Of a stretch of 64,000 nucleotides of DNA, positions 17,743 through 25,110 are shown piece by piece. Made by a program: the position numbers and the translations under genes. The notes under the pieces are model-generated. The model did not search any database and was not told the origin of the DNA. It saw only the letters and a list, made by a program, of their open reading frames with translations. Numbering within the stretch: position 1 is the first letter of the stretch; every line of letters starts with the position of its first letter. The stretch is from Bacteroidota bacterium (GTDB lineage Bacteria; Bacteroidota; Rhodothermia; Rhodothermales; UBA10348). The DNA lies in NCBI GenBank assembly GCA_029262855.1, contig JAJCYP010000104.1, positions 43,376 to 107,375 on the forward strand. The letters run 5' to 3'.

Positions 17743-19365
17743 ATGGAAGTCTCCCGCCGCACACGCATTGCCCGACTGAGCGAACTCGCTGATCGTGACC
17801 CAACCTATGCCCTGGCCGAAGGCGTGGATCTGGTGGTGATCCTTTCAGACGGCGAGGTCTCGGTGCTATACGGCCGCTGCCTTCATCGGGGGGCCCTCCT
17901 GTCCGACGGTCACGTGGACGGAGAGGACCTGATATGTGGGCTGCACAATTGGGACTATCGCATCGCCACGGGAGTCTCGGCCTACAACAACGACGAGAAG
18001 CTGGAGCGCTTCACCAGCTTTGTTGTCGGTGATGATGTCTTCGTGGATGCCGATGAAATCGCCCGCTGGAAGAAGGAGCACCCGCAGCCCTACGACAGGG
18101 ATGCCTACCTCGGCCTGTACCAGGACGTGCACGGAGCGCCGGAAGAGCCGAACAACGCGCACATCCAGTCACTGGCGCGGGACGGCCTCAGCAAGGTCGG
18201 CCATCACGGCCCGGTTTCGGCGATGGGTATCGCACTTACTGAACTGCCACGGTGGCGAGATATCCAGATCCTCACGGGCCAACTGGCTATGAGGCCACTG
18301 CTGGACGACGCCGAAGTCGGAACGGATACCGTCATCGGGCCGGATGCCACGCGTCCGCTGCGCCTCGAGATACCAATCTTCGTCTCGGACATGAGCTTCG
18401 GGGCCCTCAGCGCGGAAGCCAAGATTGCGCTGTCCACGGGGGCCGAACTGGCCGGTACGGGCATCTGCTCGGGAGAGGGCGGCATGTTGCCCGAGGAGCA
18501 GGAGGCCAACAGCCGGTACTTCTACGAACTGGCCTCGGCCAAATTCGGATGGGACCTCGAAAAGGTGGCCAAGTGTCAGGCGTTTCATTTCAAGGGAGGG
18601 CAGGGTGCCAAGACGGGCACCGGTGGGCACCTTCCAGGCGAAAAAGTAGTCGGGAAAATCGCGGAGGTGCGGGGCCTGGAGCCCGGCCAACCCGCCATCA
18701 GTCCGGCCGTATTTCCGGATTTGGTGACCGTCGATGACTTCCGGCAGGTGGCCGCTGACGTGCGCGAAGTGACGGGCGGAGTGCCCGTGGGATTCAAACT
18801 GTCGGCTCAGCACATCGAAGCCGACATCGACTTCGCGTTGGAAATAGGGGTGGACTACATCATTCTGGACGGGCGAGGTGGTGGTACCGGGGCGGCCCCA
18901 GAGGTCTTCAAACAGAACATATCCGTCCCGACCATCCCCGCCCTCGCCCGTGCACGGCGCCATCTCGATGCGCGATCCGCGACGGAGGTGACCCTGGTCA
19001 TAACCGGGGGCCTTCGGACGGAGGCTGATTTCGTGAAGGCCCTCGCGCTGGGCGCCGATGCGGTGGCCGTCTCCAACTCAGCGTTGCAGGCCATTGGCTG
19101 CCTTGGAATGCGGGCCTGTCACACCAACAACTGCCCGGTCGGAATCGCCACGCAGAAGGACCATCTGCGCGCGAGGCTGGAGATCATTAAGTCCGCGCAT
19201 CGGCTGAAGAACTGGTTCGCGGCCACGGTTGAGTTGATGCAGGTGCTGGCGCGAGCGTGCGGCCACGACCACATCTCGGGCTTCTCCAAACGGGACCTCA
19301 CAACATGGAGTACGGAGATGGCTGCTCTGTCCGGCGTCCAGTTTTGCGGAGTCGGCAAGGCCTGA
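17743..19365 (+). CDS. Rieske-domain/FMN-binding glutamate synthase-like fusion protein
   Basis: A 540-residue two-domain redox protein. The N-terminus (about 1-110) is a Rieske [2Fe-2S] domain with ligands Cys46-x-His48 (GRCLHRG) and Cys65-x2-His68 (ICGLHNW). The rest is the FMN-binding barrel of the glutamate synthase large subunit (SDMSFGALS, CSGEGGMLPEE, GQGAKTGTGGHLPG, DGRGGGTGAAP) with the [3Fe-4S] cysteines in CLGMRACHTNNCPVG. The amidotransferase and C-terminal beta-helix domains of GltB are missing, so it is probably not a glutamine-dependent glutamate synthase. The Rieske domain presumably carries electrons to or from FMN. Substrate unknown. Confidence 0.88.
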   Translation: MEVSRRTRIARLSELADRDPTYALAEGVDLVVILSDGEVSVLYGRCLHRGALLSDGHVDGEDLICGLHNWDYRIATGVSAYNNDEKLERFTSFVVGDDVFVDADEIARWKKEHPQPYDRDAYLGLYQDVHGAPEEPNNAHIQSLARDGLSKVGHHGPVSAMGIALTELPRWRDIQILTGQLAMRPLLDDAEVGTDTVIGPDATRPLRLEIPIFVSDMSFGALSAEAKIALSTGAELAGTGICSGEGGMLPEEQEANSRYFYELASAKFGWDLEKVAKCQAFHFKGGQGAKTGTGGHLPGEKVVGKIAEVRGLEPGQPAISPAVFPDLVTVDDFRQVAADVREVTGGVPVGFKLSAQHIEADIDFALEIGVDYIILDGRGGGTGAAPEVFKQNISVPTIPALARARRHLDARSATEVTLVITGGLRTEADFVKALALGADAVAVSNSALQAIGCLGMRACHTNNCPVGIATQKDHLRARLEIIKSAHRLKNWFAATVELMQVLARACGHDHISGFSKRDLTTWSTEMAALSGVQFCGVGKA

Positions 19366-19378
19366 CCGTCCGAGGGGA

Positions 19379-19999
19379 CTATTTCAATTCAACCAGTCCG
19401 CGCGGCGTCCGAATCTGAGCCACAAGGTGCGGTCGTTCGGACCTCTCGATGGTGACCGACAGGCCCAGTGAGTCAAGCATTCGCTCGATGCGCTCCGGCT
19501 CCGGGTGATGGATGGCGAATCCTTCCAGCGATCCGGCGACCGGTGCGGTCTGAGCGGGATGCGGAGACCCGCCCCAGTCGATGAGGAAGGGTACGGCCCC
19601 TCCCAGTCTCCCGACGAACGGGTCTGAAAGGGCCCATGCCAGGATGCTCCCATCGGGCCTCATCCTGCGGCAAGGTTGAACATCGCCGAGCGGGGTAGTG
19701 GCCTCGTCCACGGCGCGTTGAATGTCCGATGACTTCGCCACCCAGGTGAACAGGCCGCGAGCTCGTGCCCCCCAGACGTCCGTGAGGCGACCCCGCGCCG
19801 GAGGATCCAGCGACGGGTCCGGCGCGAGTACTTCCAGGTACGTGTCCGGCCCCAGCGAGAGCAGGGCGTTGTGCGTTCCGAAGTCGGGGTGACGCCCGCC
19901 CGGCACGGGCTGCACGCCCAGAAGACTTTCGATTTGAGCGATTCCGGCGCCCAAATCACCGGTTACAAACACCAAATGATCGATTTCAGGGATTTCCAT
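19379..19999 (-). CDS. VOC-superfamily glyoxalase-like protein
   Basis: A 206-residue protein with N-terminal IDHLVFVTGDLGAGIAQIESLLG, typical of the glyoxalase/bleomycin-resistance (VOC) fold, in the long Glyoxalase_3-like branch. His8 in DHLV and Glu in TYLEVLAP could be metal ligands of the first module. A second module near the C-terminus (SLEGFAIHHPEPERIERMLDSLGL) is less conserved. Whether it is an enzyme or a binding protein is not decidable. It is divergent from the HU gene and converges with the Rieske-GltS gene. Confidence 0.8.
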   Translation of the reverse strand: MEIPEIDHLVFVTGDLGAGIAQIESLLGVQPVPGGRHPDFGTHNALLSLGPDTYLEVLAPDPSLDPPARGRLTDVWGARARGLFTWVAKSSDIQRAVDEATTPLGDVQPCRRMRPDGSILAWALSDPFVGRLGGAVPFLIDWGGSPHPAQTAPVAGSLEGFAIHHPEPERIERMLDSLGLSVTIERSERPHLVAQIRTPRGLVELK

Positions 20000-20064
20000 G
20001 TGTCAATTTCAGGGTTGAGGCACCGAGTTTTCCACCAAATACCGCGCAACTGCGCAAAAACCGC

Positions 20065-20070
20065 TATACT
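20065..20070 (+). promoter_or_regulatory. Possible -10 element of the HU gene
   Basis: TATACT matches the sigma-70-type -10 box and lies 37 bases ahead of the HU start. No good -35 hexamer is present at the expected distance. Instead there is an inverted repeat GCGCA-AC-TGCGC at 20044-20055 that could bind a regulator. Confidence 0.4.
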
Positions 20071-20106
20071 CCTACCTTCACACGGTTCGCCCAACGAGAA
20101 ACGAGA

Positions 20107-20400
20107 ATGACCAAAACAGAAATGTCCGAGAAGCTGGCTAAGAAGACCGGCTTGTCCAAGGCAAAGGCGGCGGAAGCCGTCGCCTGCATCTTTGACACAG
20201 ACCCAGGCAAGGGCATCATCGCTGTCGAGCTGGACGCCGGCCGCAGCGTAACGATCCCTGGCTTTGGCACGTTTGACACGGCTCGTCGCAAGGCCCGTGA
20301 AGGACGCAACCCGCAGACGGGAGCGACTATCCAGATCGAAGCACGTACGGTGCCCACGTTCAAGGCTGGCAAGGGCCTGAAGGAGCGCGTGCGGGTCTAA
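20107..20400 (+). CDS. HU-family DNA-binding protein
   Basis: A 97-residue nucleoid protein of the HU/IHF family. The N-terminal helical part (MTKTEMSEKLAKKTGLSKAK) forms the dimer core, and the DNA-binding arm motif GFGTFDTARRKAREGRNPQTG is complete with the intercalating proline in RNPQTG. An insertion-like segment DPGKGIIAVELDAGRSVTIP replaces the more usual L-x-G-x-x-V-x-L-x-GFG spacing. It is a single gene between a possible -10 box and a strong hairpin terminator. It would bend and compact chromosomal DNA. Confidence 0.93.
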   Translation: MTKTEMSEKLAKKTGLSKAKAAEAVACIFDTDPGKGIIAVELDAGRSVTIPGFGTFDTARRKAREGRNPQTGATIQIEARTVPTFKAGKGLKERVRV

Positions 20401-20412
20401 TCCCAGTCGACT

Positions 20413-20462
20413 GACACAAGAAAGGCGGCGCGTCCATCTGGACACGCCGCCTTTCTGTGTTT
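20413..20462. terminator. Bidirectional hairpin terminator after HU
   Basis: AGAAAGGCGGCGCGTCC and GGACACGCCGCCTTTCT form a 17-base stem with one G-T wobble around the loop ATCT. Further pairing of ACAC with GTGT lies outside. It lies between the convergent HU and LVIVD-protein genes and could end transcription from both sides. Confidence 0.85.
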
Positions 20463-20496
20463 CAGGGCCTCTGTGTTTCCCGGCCCCGGCCGAGAT

Positions 20497-22458
20497 CTAC
20501 ATCTCGGCCGCCAACATCGAGATGGCCTGCGCCAACACGCTGGTCTTGCCTCGGTCCGATGCGCGGACTGCGTCCGTAGAAACCTCGGTAGCCAGCGAAA
20601 GCAACATGCGCTTCCGGGCAGCCGTGGAGGCTGACTCGGCTTGACCGAGACTCGATCGGATGGCCATGATCCGGGACCCGGACAGGCCATTGCTACGCTC
20701 CAACTGATCCAGATACGCGCCGGCGAGGGCGAAGGAGGCCGGCCATGTGAATCGGGGCTGTCCCTGCGCGTTCAGGTACTCCAGCTTTACAGTCTTGGCG
20801 GCAGCGATTTCGTTGGCCGAAATGGCAGCACTCGGAGTGAGTTCGAAGATGTCCAACCCGCGACCGATCTCGGAGCTGACCATCACGCCATTGTACCAGT
20901 AGACCGACCAGCTGCCGGCGTTGCCCATCTGATTGGGATCAACGGGTCCGCGGTCATGGAACGCGATCTCCACGGCGTTCATGGGATCCGTCCAGTCGAA
21001 GACGGAAATACCGCCCTGATACCAGGACTGGACCATCACCTCGCGCCCCGGGATGGGAATCATGGAGCCATTGTGGGCCACGCAGTTCTCCAGGCTGGTC
21101 TGGGGTACAGGAAGCTTGTAGTAGCTCTTGAACTCCATGCCCTCATCGCCAATCGTAAAGATGGCGTTGGCGCCCCATTCCTTGGGGTCCTGGGCGCGGC
21201 ATTTGGGCTGACCGCCGCCGCCCCACTCGTCCGTAAAGAGGACTTTGGTACCGTCGTTGCTGAAGGTCGCCGAGTGCCAGTAGGAGAAGTTGGAGTCCGC
21301 GACAGCATCCATGCGCTTGGGGTTCTCCGGGTCCCTGATGTCAAGCAGGAGGCCATAGCCCTCGCAGGCTCCGCCGGCAAGCCCCAGCTCAGGGTAGAGC
21401 GTTATGTCATGACACTGGGTGGGACCGGGTGCGGGACCGGCATTCTCACCCTCCTCGCGGGGTGCCCCGAATCGCTGACGGATGATCTCAGGGAGCGCCT
21501 CGCGGAAGGCCGCAGAGTCTGCAGCTGCAGGGTCTCCTCCGCCTCGCTCCGCCATGAACCCGGCAAGCATCTGGGCCGCAAAACGGTCCGGCAGTGCAGT
21601 CTCCTGGCCGCCGAACTCAACGATGAAAGCGCCCCGTGCCCGCGCGGCTTCCAGTGCCGCGGCATCGGCGGGCGATGCCCCATGCTGTGGCGGTGCCACC
21701 AGGTTGTCAAAGATCCGTGGCGAGCTTACGATGGCCGCGGCCGCAGGATTGGCCAGCGGGACCTTGATCACCTCGATCCGGAACAGAGCCGAGTTCGGAT
21801 CTTCATCCGGCGACGCGCCTGAGCAGCCGGGAAGCTCCTCTTCGGGTCTGACCGGGGCGGAGCCGGAGACATACACATAGACATTCTCGTCGTCATTCGG
21901 GTCTTTCAACACCGAATGGGTGTGCGAACCGCGACACGTCTGGACATTGCTCACGTACTGAGGATTTCGAATGTCGGCAATGTTAAAAATGCGGATACCG
22001 CGGAGGCGATCGGCGCTGGCGCGTTCCTGCACGCCCTGCGTACCACAGTCCAGACGGCCTCCAGTGCCTTCGCCAGACACGAACAGCAGGTCACCGTAGA
22101 CAGAGACGTCGCTTTGGGACGCCGGGCAGACGTACTCCGTCACCAGTTCGGGAGCGCTCGGGTCGGAGATGTCCCAGATCATGACGCCGTTGTAGTTGCC
22201 CTGAAGGGCATACTGTCCCTTGAAGGCCAGATCAGAGTTGGTCACCCCTACAAAAGCCTCAGGCGGGGGCGTGCTTGAGAGTTTGTTCAGATTCCAGATG
22301 GCTTCTTCTGCGTCGAAGAGGCCGGCGCCGAGACCCACGCGGGGGTCGGGGCTGGGTGGCGTGATCCGCATGGCCGCGGAATCGTCCATGACGGACTTCG
22401 GTGCACAGGCAGACAGGCCGAGAAGGCCGACCAGTGCCAGAATGAATGTATATCGCAA
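20497..22458 (-). CDS. LVIVD-repeat lipoprotein, beta-propeller-like
   Basis: A 653-residue lipoprotein (lipobox LSAC, Cys 18). It contains spaced repeats of LVIVD/choice-of-anchor type, visible as GVMIWDISDPSAPELV, GIRIFNIADIRNPQYV, GLLLDIRDPENPKRM and GISVFDWTDPMNAVEI. These usually build a beta propeller on the cell surface or in the periplasm. An alanine-rich helical tail of about 90 residues follows. Conserved His and Cys around GSHTHSV and WHSATFS could bind metal (inference). It lies 28 bases after the DUF305 gene and is probably co-expressed with it. Precise function is unknown. Confidence 0.82.
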   Translation of the reverse strand: MRYTFILALVGLLGLSACAPKSVMDDSAAMRITPPSPDPRVGLGAGLFDAEEAIWNLNKLSSTPPPEAFVGVTNSDLAFKGQYALQGNYNGVMIWDISDPSAPELVTEYVCPASQSDVSVYGDLLFVSGEGTGGRLDCGTQGVQERASADRLRGIRIFNIADIRNPQYVSNVQTCRGSHTHSVLKDPNDDENVYVYVSGSAPVRPEEELPGCSGASPDEDPNSALFRIEVIKVPLANPAAAAIVSSPRIFDNLVAPPQHGASPADAAALEAARARGAFIVEFGGQETALPDRFAAQMLAGFMAERGGGDPAAADSAAFREALPEIIRQRFGAPREEGENAGPAPGPTQCHDITLYPELGLAGGACEGYGLLLDIRDPENPKRMDAVADSNFSYWHSATFSNDGTKVLFTDEWGGGGQPKCRAQDPKEWGANAIFTIGDEGMEFKSYYKLPVPQTSLENCVAHNGSMIPIPGREVMVQSWYQGGISVFDWTDPMNAVEIAFHDRGPVDPNQMGNAGSWSVYWYNGVMVSSEIGRGLDIFELTPSAAISANEIAAAKTVKLEYLNAQGQPRFTWPASFALAGAYLDQLERSNGLSGSRIMAIRSSLGQAESASTAARKRMLLSLATEVSTDAVRASDRGKTSVLAQAISMLAAEM

Positions 22459-22486
22459 GAGAGTGGTTGCTGGGGACGCCAGAGAT

Positions 22487-23152
22487 CTAGCGGTCCTGGG
22501 TGGTGAGAAACAATGAATCGAGCATGCGCCTCATGCGCGCAATCTCGGTGATCTGGTCCACGTGAATGTCCGAGGACAGTTTGAATGCGGCCTCATCCTG
22601 GCCTGCTCCGTCCTTGTCGAAAAGGTCGTCCACCATGGAGACCGCACCCTGATGATGCTGGATCATGTAGGTGAGGAACAGCCGATCGAACTCGGGTCCG
22701 GAACTCGCCGCCAGTTCATCCAACTGCTCGGCCGAAAGCATGCCGGGCATCATCGAATGATCGCCGGCTCCGTGAAGCATGAGCTTCGTGCCGTCAATGT
22801 GGACCTCCGGGACGGGTTGATCCCGATCACGCAGCCAGCGCTGCATGCTCGCGATCTCGTCATTCTGCGCGTTGATGATCCGGGCAGCGAGCGTGCGCAC
22901 CTGAGTGCTGGCGGCCTGATCCGGTGCCATTCGCGCCATGATCAGAGCCTGGGCATGATGGCCGATCATGCCCGTCATGAAGGCGACGTCGGCTTCCGTG
23001 AAGGACTGCTTTGCGCTGTCGAGCCGGGCCCAGTAGAGGGCTTCCAGGGCCTCGGTGTCGGCCTGGGTGTCGGCCTGGGAGGAGGTTGCGTTGCTGCCGG
23101 CGCAGCCTGCCAGGAAGCAGGCCGCCAAACCGATGCTCAGGATTCGATACAT
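22487..23152 (-). CDS. DUF305 (CopM-like) lipoprotein
   Basis: A 221-residue exported lipoprotein (lipobox LAGC, Cys 17) of the DUF305 family, four-helix proteins that bind copper or silver in some bacteria. The two family signatures are present: MTGMIGHHAQALIMARM at about 59-75 and YMIQHHQGAVSMVDDLF further on, each with paired His and Met residues suitable for metal binding. It is the first gene of a two-gene operon with the LVIVD lipoprotein. Copper binding is known for some relatives; for this protein it is inferred. Confidence 0.88.
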   Translation of the reverse strand: MYRILSIGLAACFLAGCAGSNATSSQADTQADTEALEALYWARLDSAKQSFTEADVAFMTGMIGHHAQALIMARMAPDQAASTQVRTLAARIINAQNDEIASMQRWLRDRDQPVPEVHIDGTKLMLHGAGDHSMMPGMLSAEQLDELAASSGPEFDRLFLTYMIQHHQGAVSMVDDLFDKDGAGQDEAAFKLSSDIHVDQITEIARMRRMLDSLFLTTQDR

Positions 23153-23355
23153 ACAAACCAGATAGTAGAGTGGCAGCCAACCCGGATGTCAGCGCCAGGT
23201 TCATCTGCCGCGGTGCCCGCTCCAACTTGGAAAGCGGGCCTTGGCGCCGCGTGACTCTACGGTGGCATTTTCCTTTCCGTTTCACTTGGGCAATCAGGGA
23301 GGCAATGATACCTTGGAACCGGGATGCCCGCTCCCATCGTTGGAGGCGGCCATTT

Positions 23356-23429
23356 CGGGGTGTAGCGCAGCCCGGTAGCGCGCCTCGTTCGGGACGAGGA
23401 GGTCGTGGGTTCAAATCCCGCCACCCCGA
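23356..23429 (+). tRNA. tRNA-Pro (anticodon CGG)
   Basis: A complete cloverleaf is visible. The acceptor stem CGGGGTG (23356-23362) pairs with CACCCCG (23422-23428), with discriminator A at 23429. The D-stem is GCGC/GCGC and the anticodon stem is CCTCG/CGAGG. The loop TTCGGGA puts anticodon CGG at 23390-23392, and the T-arm is GTGGG-TTCAAAT-CCCGC. The CCA end is not encoded. It reads proline codon CCG. Confidence 0.96.
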
Positions 23430-23433
23430 CATG

Positions 23434-23467
23434 AACCGTCCGTCTGACCTCAGGCGGACGGTTTTTT
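23434..23467 (+). terminator. Rho-independent terminator of tRNA-Pro
   Basis: AACCGTCCGTCTGA and TCAGGCGGACGGTT form a 14-base stem with one wobble pair and loop CC, followed by a run of T. It begins five bases after the tRNA end. Confidence 0.9.
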
Positions 23468-23554
23468 GTGTCCGGGCTACAGGGACTCCCGGATGATACA
23501 CACCTTCCGACGAGCTCTCAGCCAGTCCCGGCAAAAGTATTCCGTGCGTATGCG

Positions 23555-23585
23555 TTGACACACATATAATGTACATACTATAGTA
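23555..23585 (+). promoter_or_regulatory. Likely promoter and palindrome ahead of imuB-dnaE2
   Basis: A consensus -35 TTGACA at 23555-23560 is followed after 18 bases by TATAGT at 23579-23584. Inside it lie two perfect palindromes, ATGTACAT (23569-23576) and TACTATAGTA (23576-23585), the latter covering the -10. In other bacteria LexA represses imuB-dnaE2 cassettes, so one of these may be the SOS operator, although neither matches a known LexA box. The leader to the GTG start is about 50 bases. Confidence 0.55.
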
Positions 23586-23639
23586 GGGGTCCCACCTGTC
23601 CGCCGTTATTGCTGCGGGCAATCTCTCTACCCCACCCCG

Positions 23640-24818
23640 GTGTGTCCGTTGACTGGTTGTTTTACGATTAAGGAGTACCCCGCGTGGGCATTGTCTCTGG
23701 TCAAGCGATGTGATCCCCGGCGCCCCCTCATCGTTCAGGAGGATGCGCATATCATCGCGCTCAACCGTCACGCCACGGCGGCCGGTCTGGAAGTCGGGAT
23801 GACCGCGGCACGTGCCCGATCCCTTTGCCCGTCCGCCATCCTGCTTTTACGGGACGCGGTCTCGGAGTACTGTGCGTGGGAGTATGTCGTAGAGCAGATC
23901 CATCGGATCACGCCGTTTCTTGAGAGCAGGCAGCCTGTGGCGTGGTTTGATGCCCTCGCGCCTGAGATTCGCGAGACGGCTTCGCGGCTGCGTGCATGTG
24001 TGGGGTTCGCCCCGGACAGGACGACGGCGCATCTTGCGGCAGTCTGGTCTGCTTCCGGCAGGACAACGGTTATTCCCAAACAGAAGGTGGACACCTTCCT
24101 GGATGCCTTCCCGAGCCGACTGCTCGTGGAGGCCGGCTTCAGCGAAGCGCTCGCCGACGGACTGGAGCTACTGGGGTGCACAAAACTGGGCCCGGCGCGC
24201 CGACTCACCAAAAGGCAGGTGGTACTGGCATTTGGAAAGGAGGGGGAACGGCTGCATACCGTCCTGCACCCGTCCGCGTCCAAACGCGTCTCGACATTTC
24301 ACCCGGCTCCCACTGTGCGGCGGCACTTCGAGCTGGAAGCGCCCTGCAGCCAGGCAGGTGACCTGCTCCCGATCGTAAGCCAACTGACAGAGAGGGCAGC
24401 GGACGCCATGAAGGAGCAGTTTGCCGGACAGATCCGGATCATCCTTCATCTGGAGGGCCGCAGTGAGGGCCGCAGTCCTTACCACGGATCGCGTGTTCTG
24501 CCTCATCCCACATCACGGGCTGATACTCTTGAGCGATTCGCTCTCCGCCTTGGTGCCGAGATGCTGGGCGGTCTGCATCAAGAGGCGCGGGCCAGCAGGT
24601 CGCGGCACACTGACATTGATCGCATCGACCTGATTCTGGCAAGTCTGATGACCGGCGACCTTGTGCAGGCATCCCTCTTTGGCGAAAAGCTCAGGCAGGT
24701 GACCAGTGCCGTGGGTGACGTTCATAGGAAGTACCCCAATGCCATCAAGCGCAGTGTGGTGAGAGCGGGCGCCCACTTCCATGAGGACCGTTTCGGGCTG
24801 AGTACCTGGGGGACATGA
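23640..24818 (+). CDS. imuB: ImuB-like Y-family DNA polymerase homologue (inactive)
   Basis: A 392-residue member of the Y-family of translesion polymerases, used as the adaptor of the ImuB-DnaE2 mutasome. The catalytic carboxylates of active Y-polymerases are missing: the first motif reads CFTIKEYPAWAL and the SxDE motif region reads AWFDALAPEI, as expected for ImuB. RHATAAGLEVGMTAARARSL is the fingers motif. A beta-clamp-binding pentapeptide QASLF lies at 343-347. It is shorter than many ImuB proteins and starts at GTG. It is followed by a DUF6504-like gene and dnaE2, so damage-induced mutagenesis is its likely role. Confidence 0.87.
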   Translation: MCPLTGCFTIKEYPAWALSLVKRCDPRRPLIVQEDAHIIALNRHATAAGLEVGMTAARARSLCPSAILLLRDAVSEYCAWEYVVEQIHRITPFLESRQPVAWFDALAPEIRETASRLRACVGFAPDRTTAHLAAVWSASGRTTVIPKQKVDTFLDAFPSRLLVEAGFSEALADGLELLGCTKLGPARRLTKRQVVLAFGKEGERLHTVLHPSASKRVSTFHPAPTVRRHFELEAPCSQAGDLLPIVSQLTERAADAMKEQFAGQIRIILHLEGRSEGRSPYHGSRVLPHPTSRADTLERFALRLGAEMLGGLHQEARASRSRHTDIDRIDLILASLMTGDLVQASLFGEKLRQVTSAVGDVHRKYPNAIKRSVVRAGAHFHEDRFGLSTWGT

Positions 24819-24870
24819 CACGCAGCTGTTTCCGGAAGCGGCGGAAGAAAGCGCCAAACCGTCCTGGGAC

Positions 24871-25110
24871 ATGAAAAAACGCACGATCCGAGCAGAGGTA
24901 TGGTTTGACGGGAATCACCCGATGATTCTGCAGCGAGAGGGGTGGGCGGAGCCCATCCAAGAGGTCATTGAGCGCTGGGATGTCCGTGGACGGTGGTGGG
25001 CAACCGACACGCAGCGGCATTACATGACGGTGCGAACGGAGCGTGGCACGTTCGAGCTGTGCGGTGATCGAAGCACACGCAACTGGGTCATCACGGTGGT
25101 GTACGACTGA
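24871..25110 (+). CDS. Small DUF6504-like protein of the mutasome cassette
   Basis: A 79-residue protein rich in Trp and Arg (EVIERWDVRGRWWATDTQRHYMTV, abbreviated here as RGRWWATDTQRHYM, ending TVVYD). It resembles DUF6504 proteins encoded between imuB and dnaE2 in other phyla; their biochemical role is unknown. The stop overlaps the dnaE2 start by one base (TGATG), so the two are coupled. The reading frame is open upstream into the imuB end (residues DTQLFPEAAEESAKPSW before the ATG), so an earlier non-ATG start or a frameshift fusion with imuB is possible. Family assignment is from context and the Trp/Arg pattern. Confidence 0.7.
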   Translation: MKKRTIRAEVWFDGNHPMILQREGWAEPIQEVIERWDVRGRWWATDTQRHYMTVRTERGTFELCGDRSTRNWVITVVYD

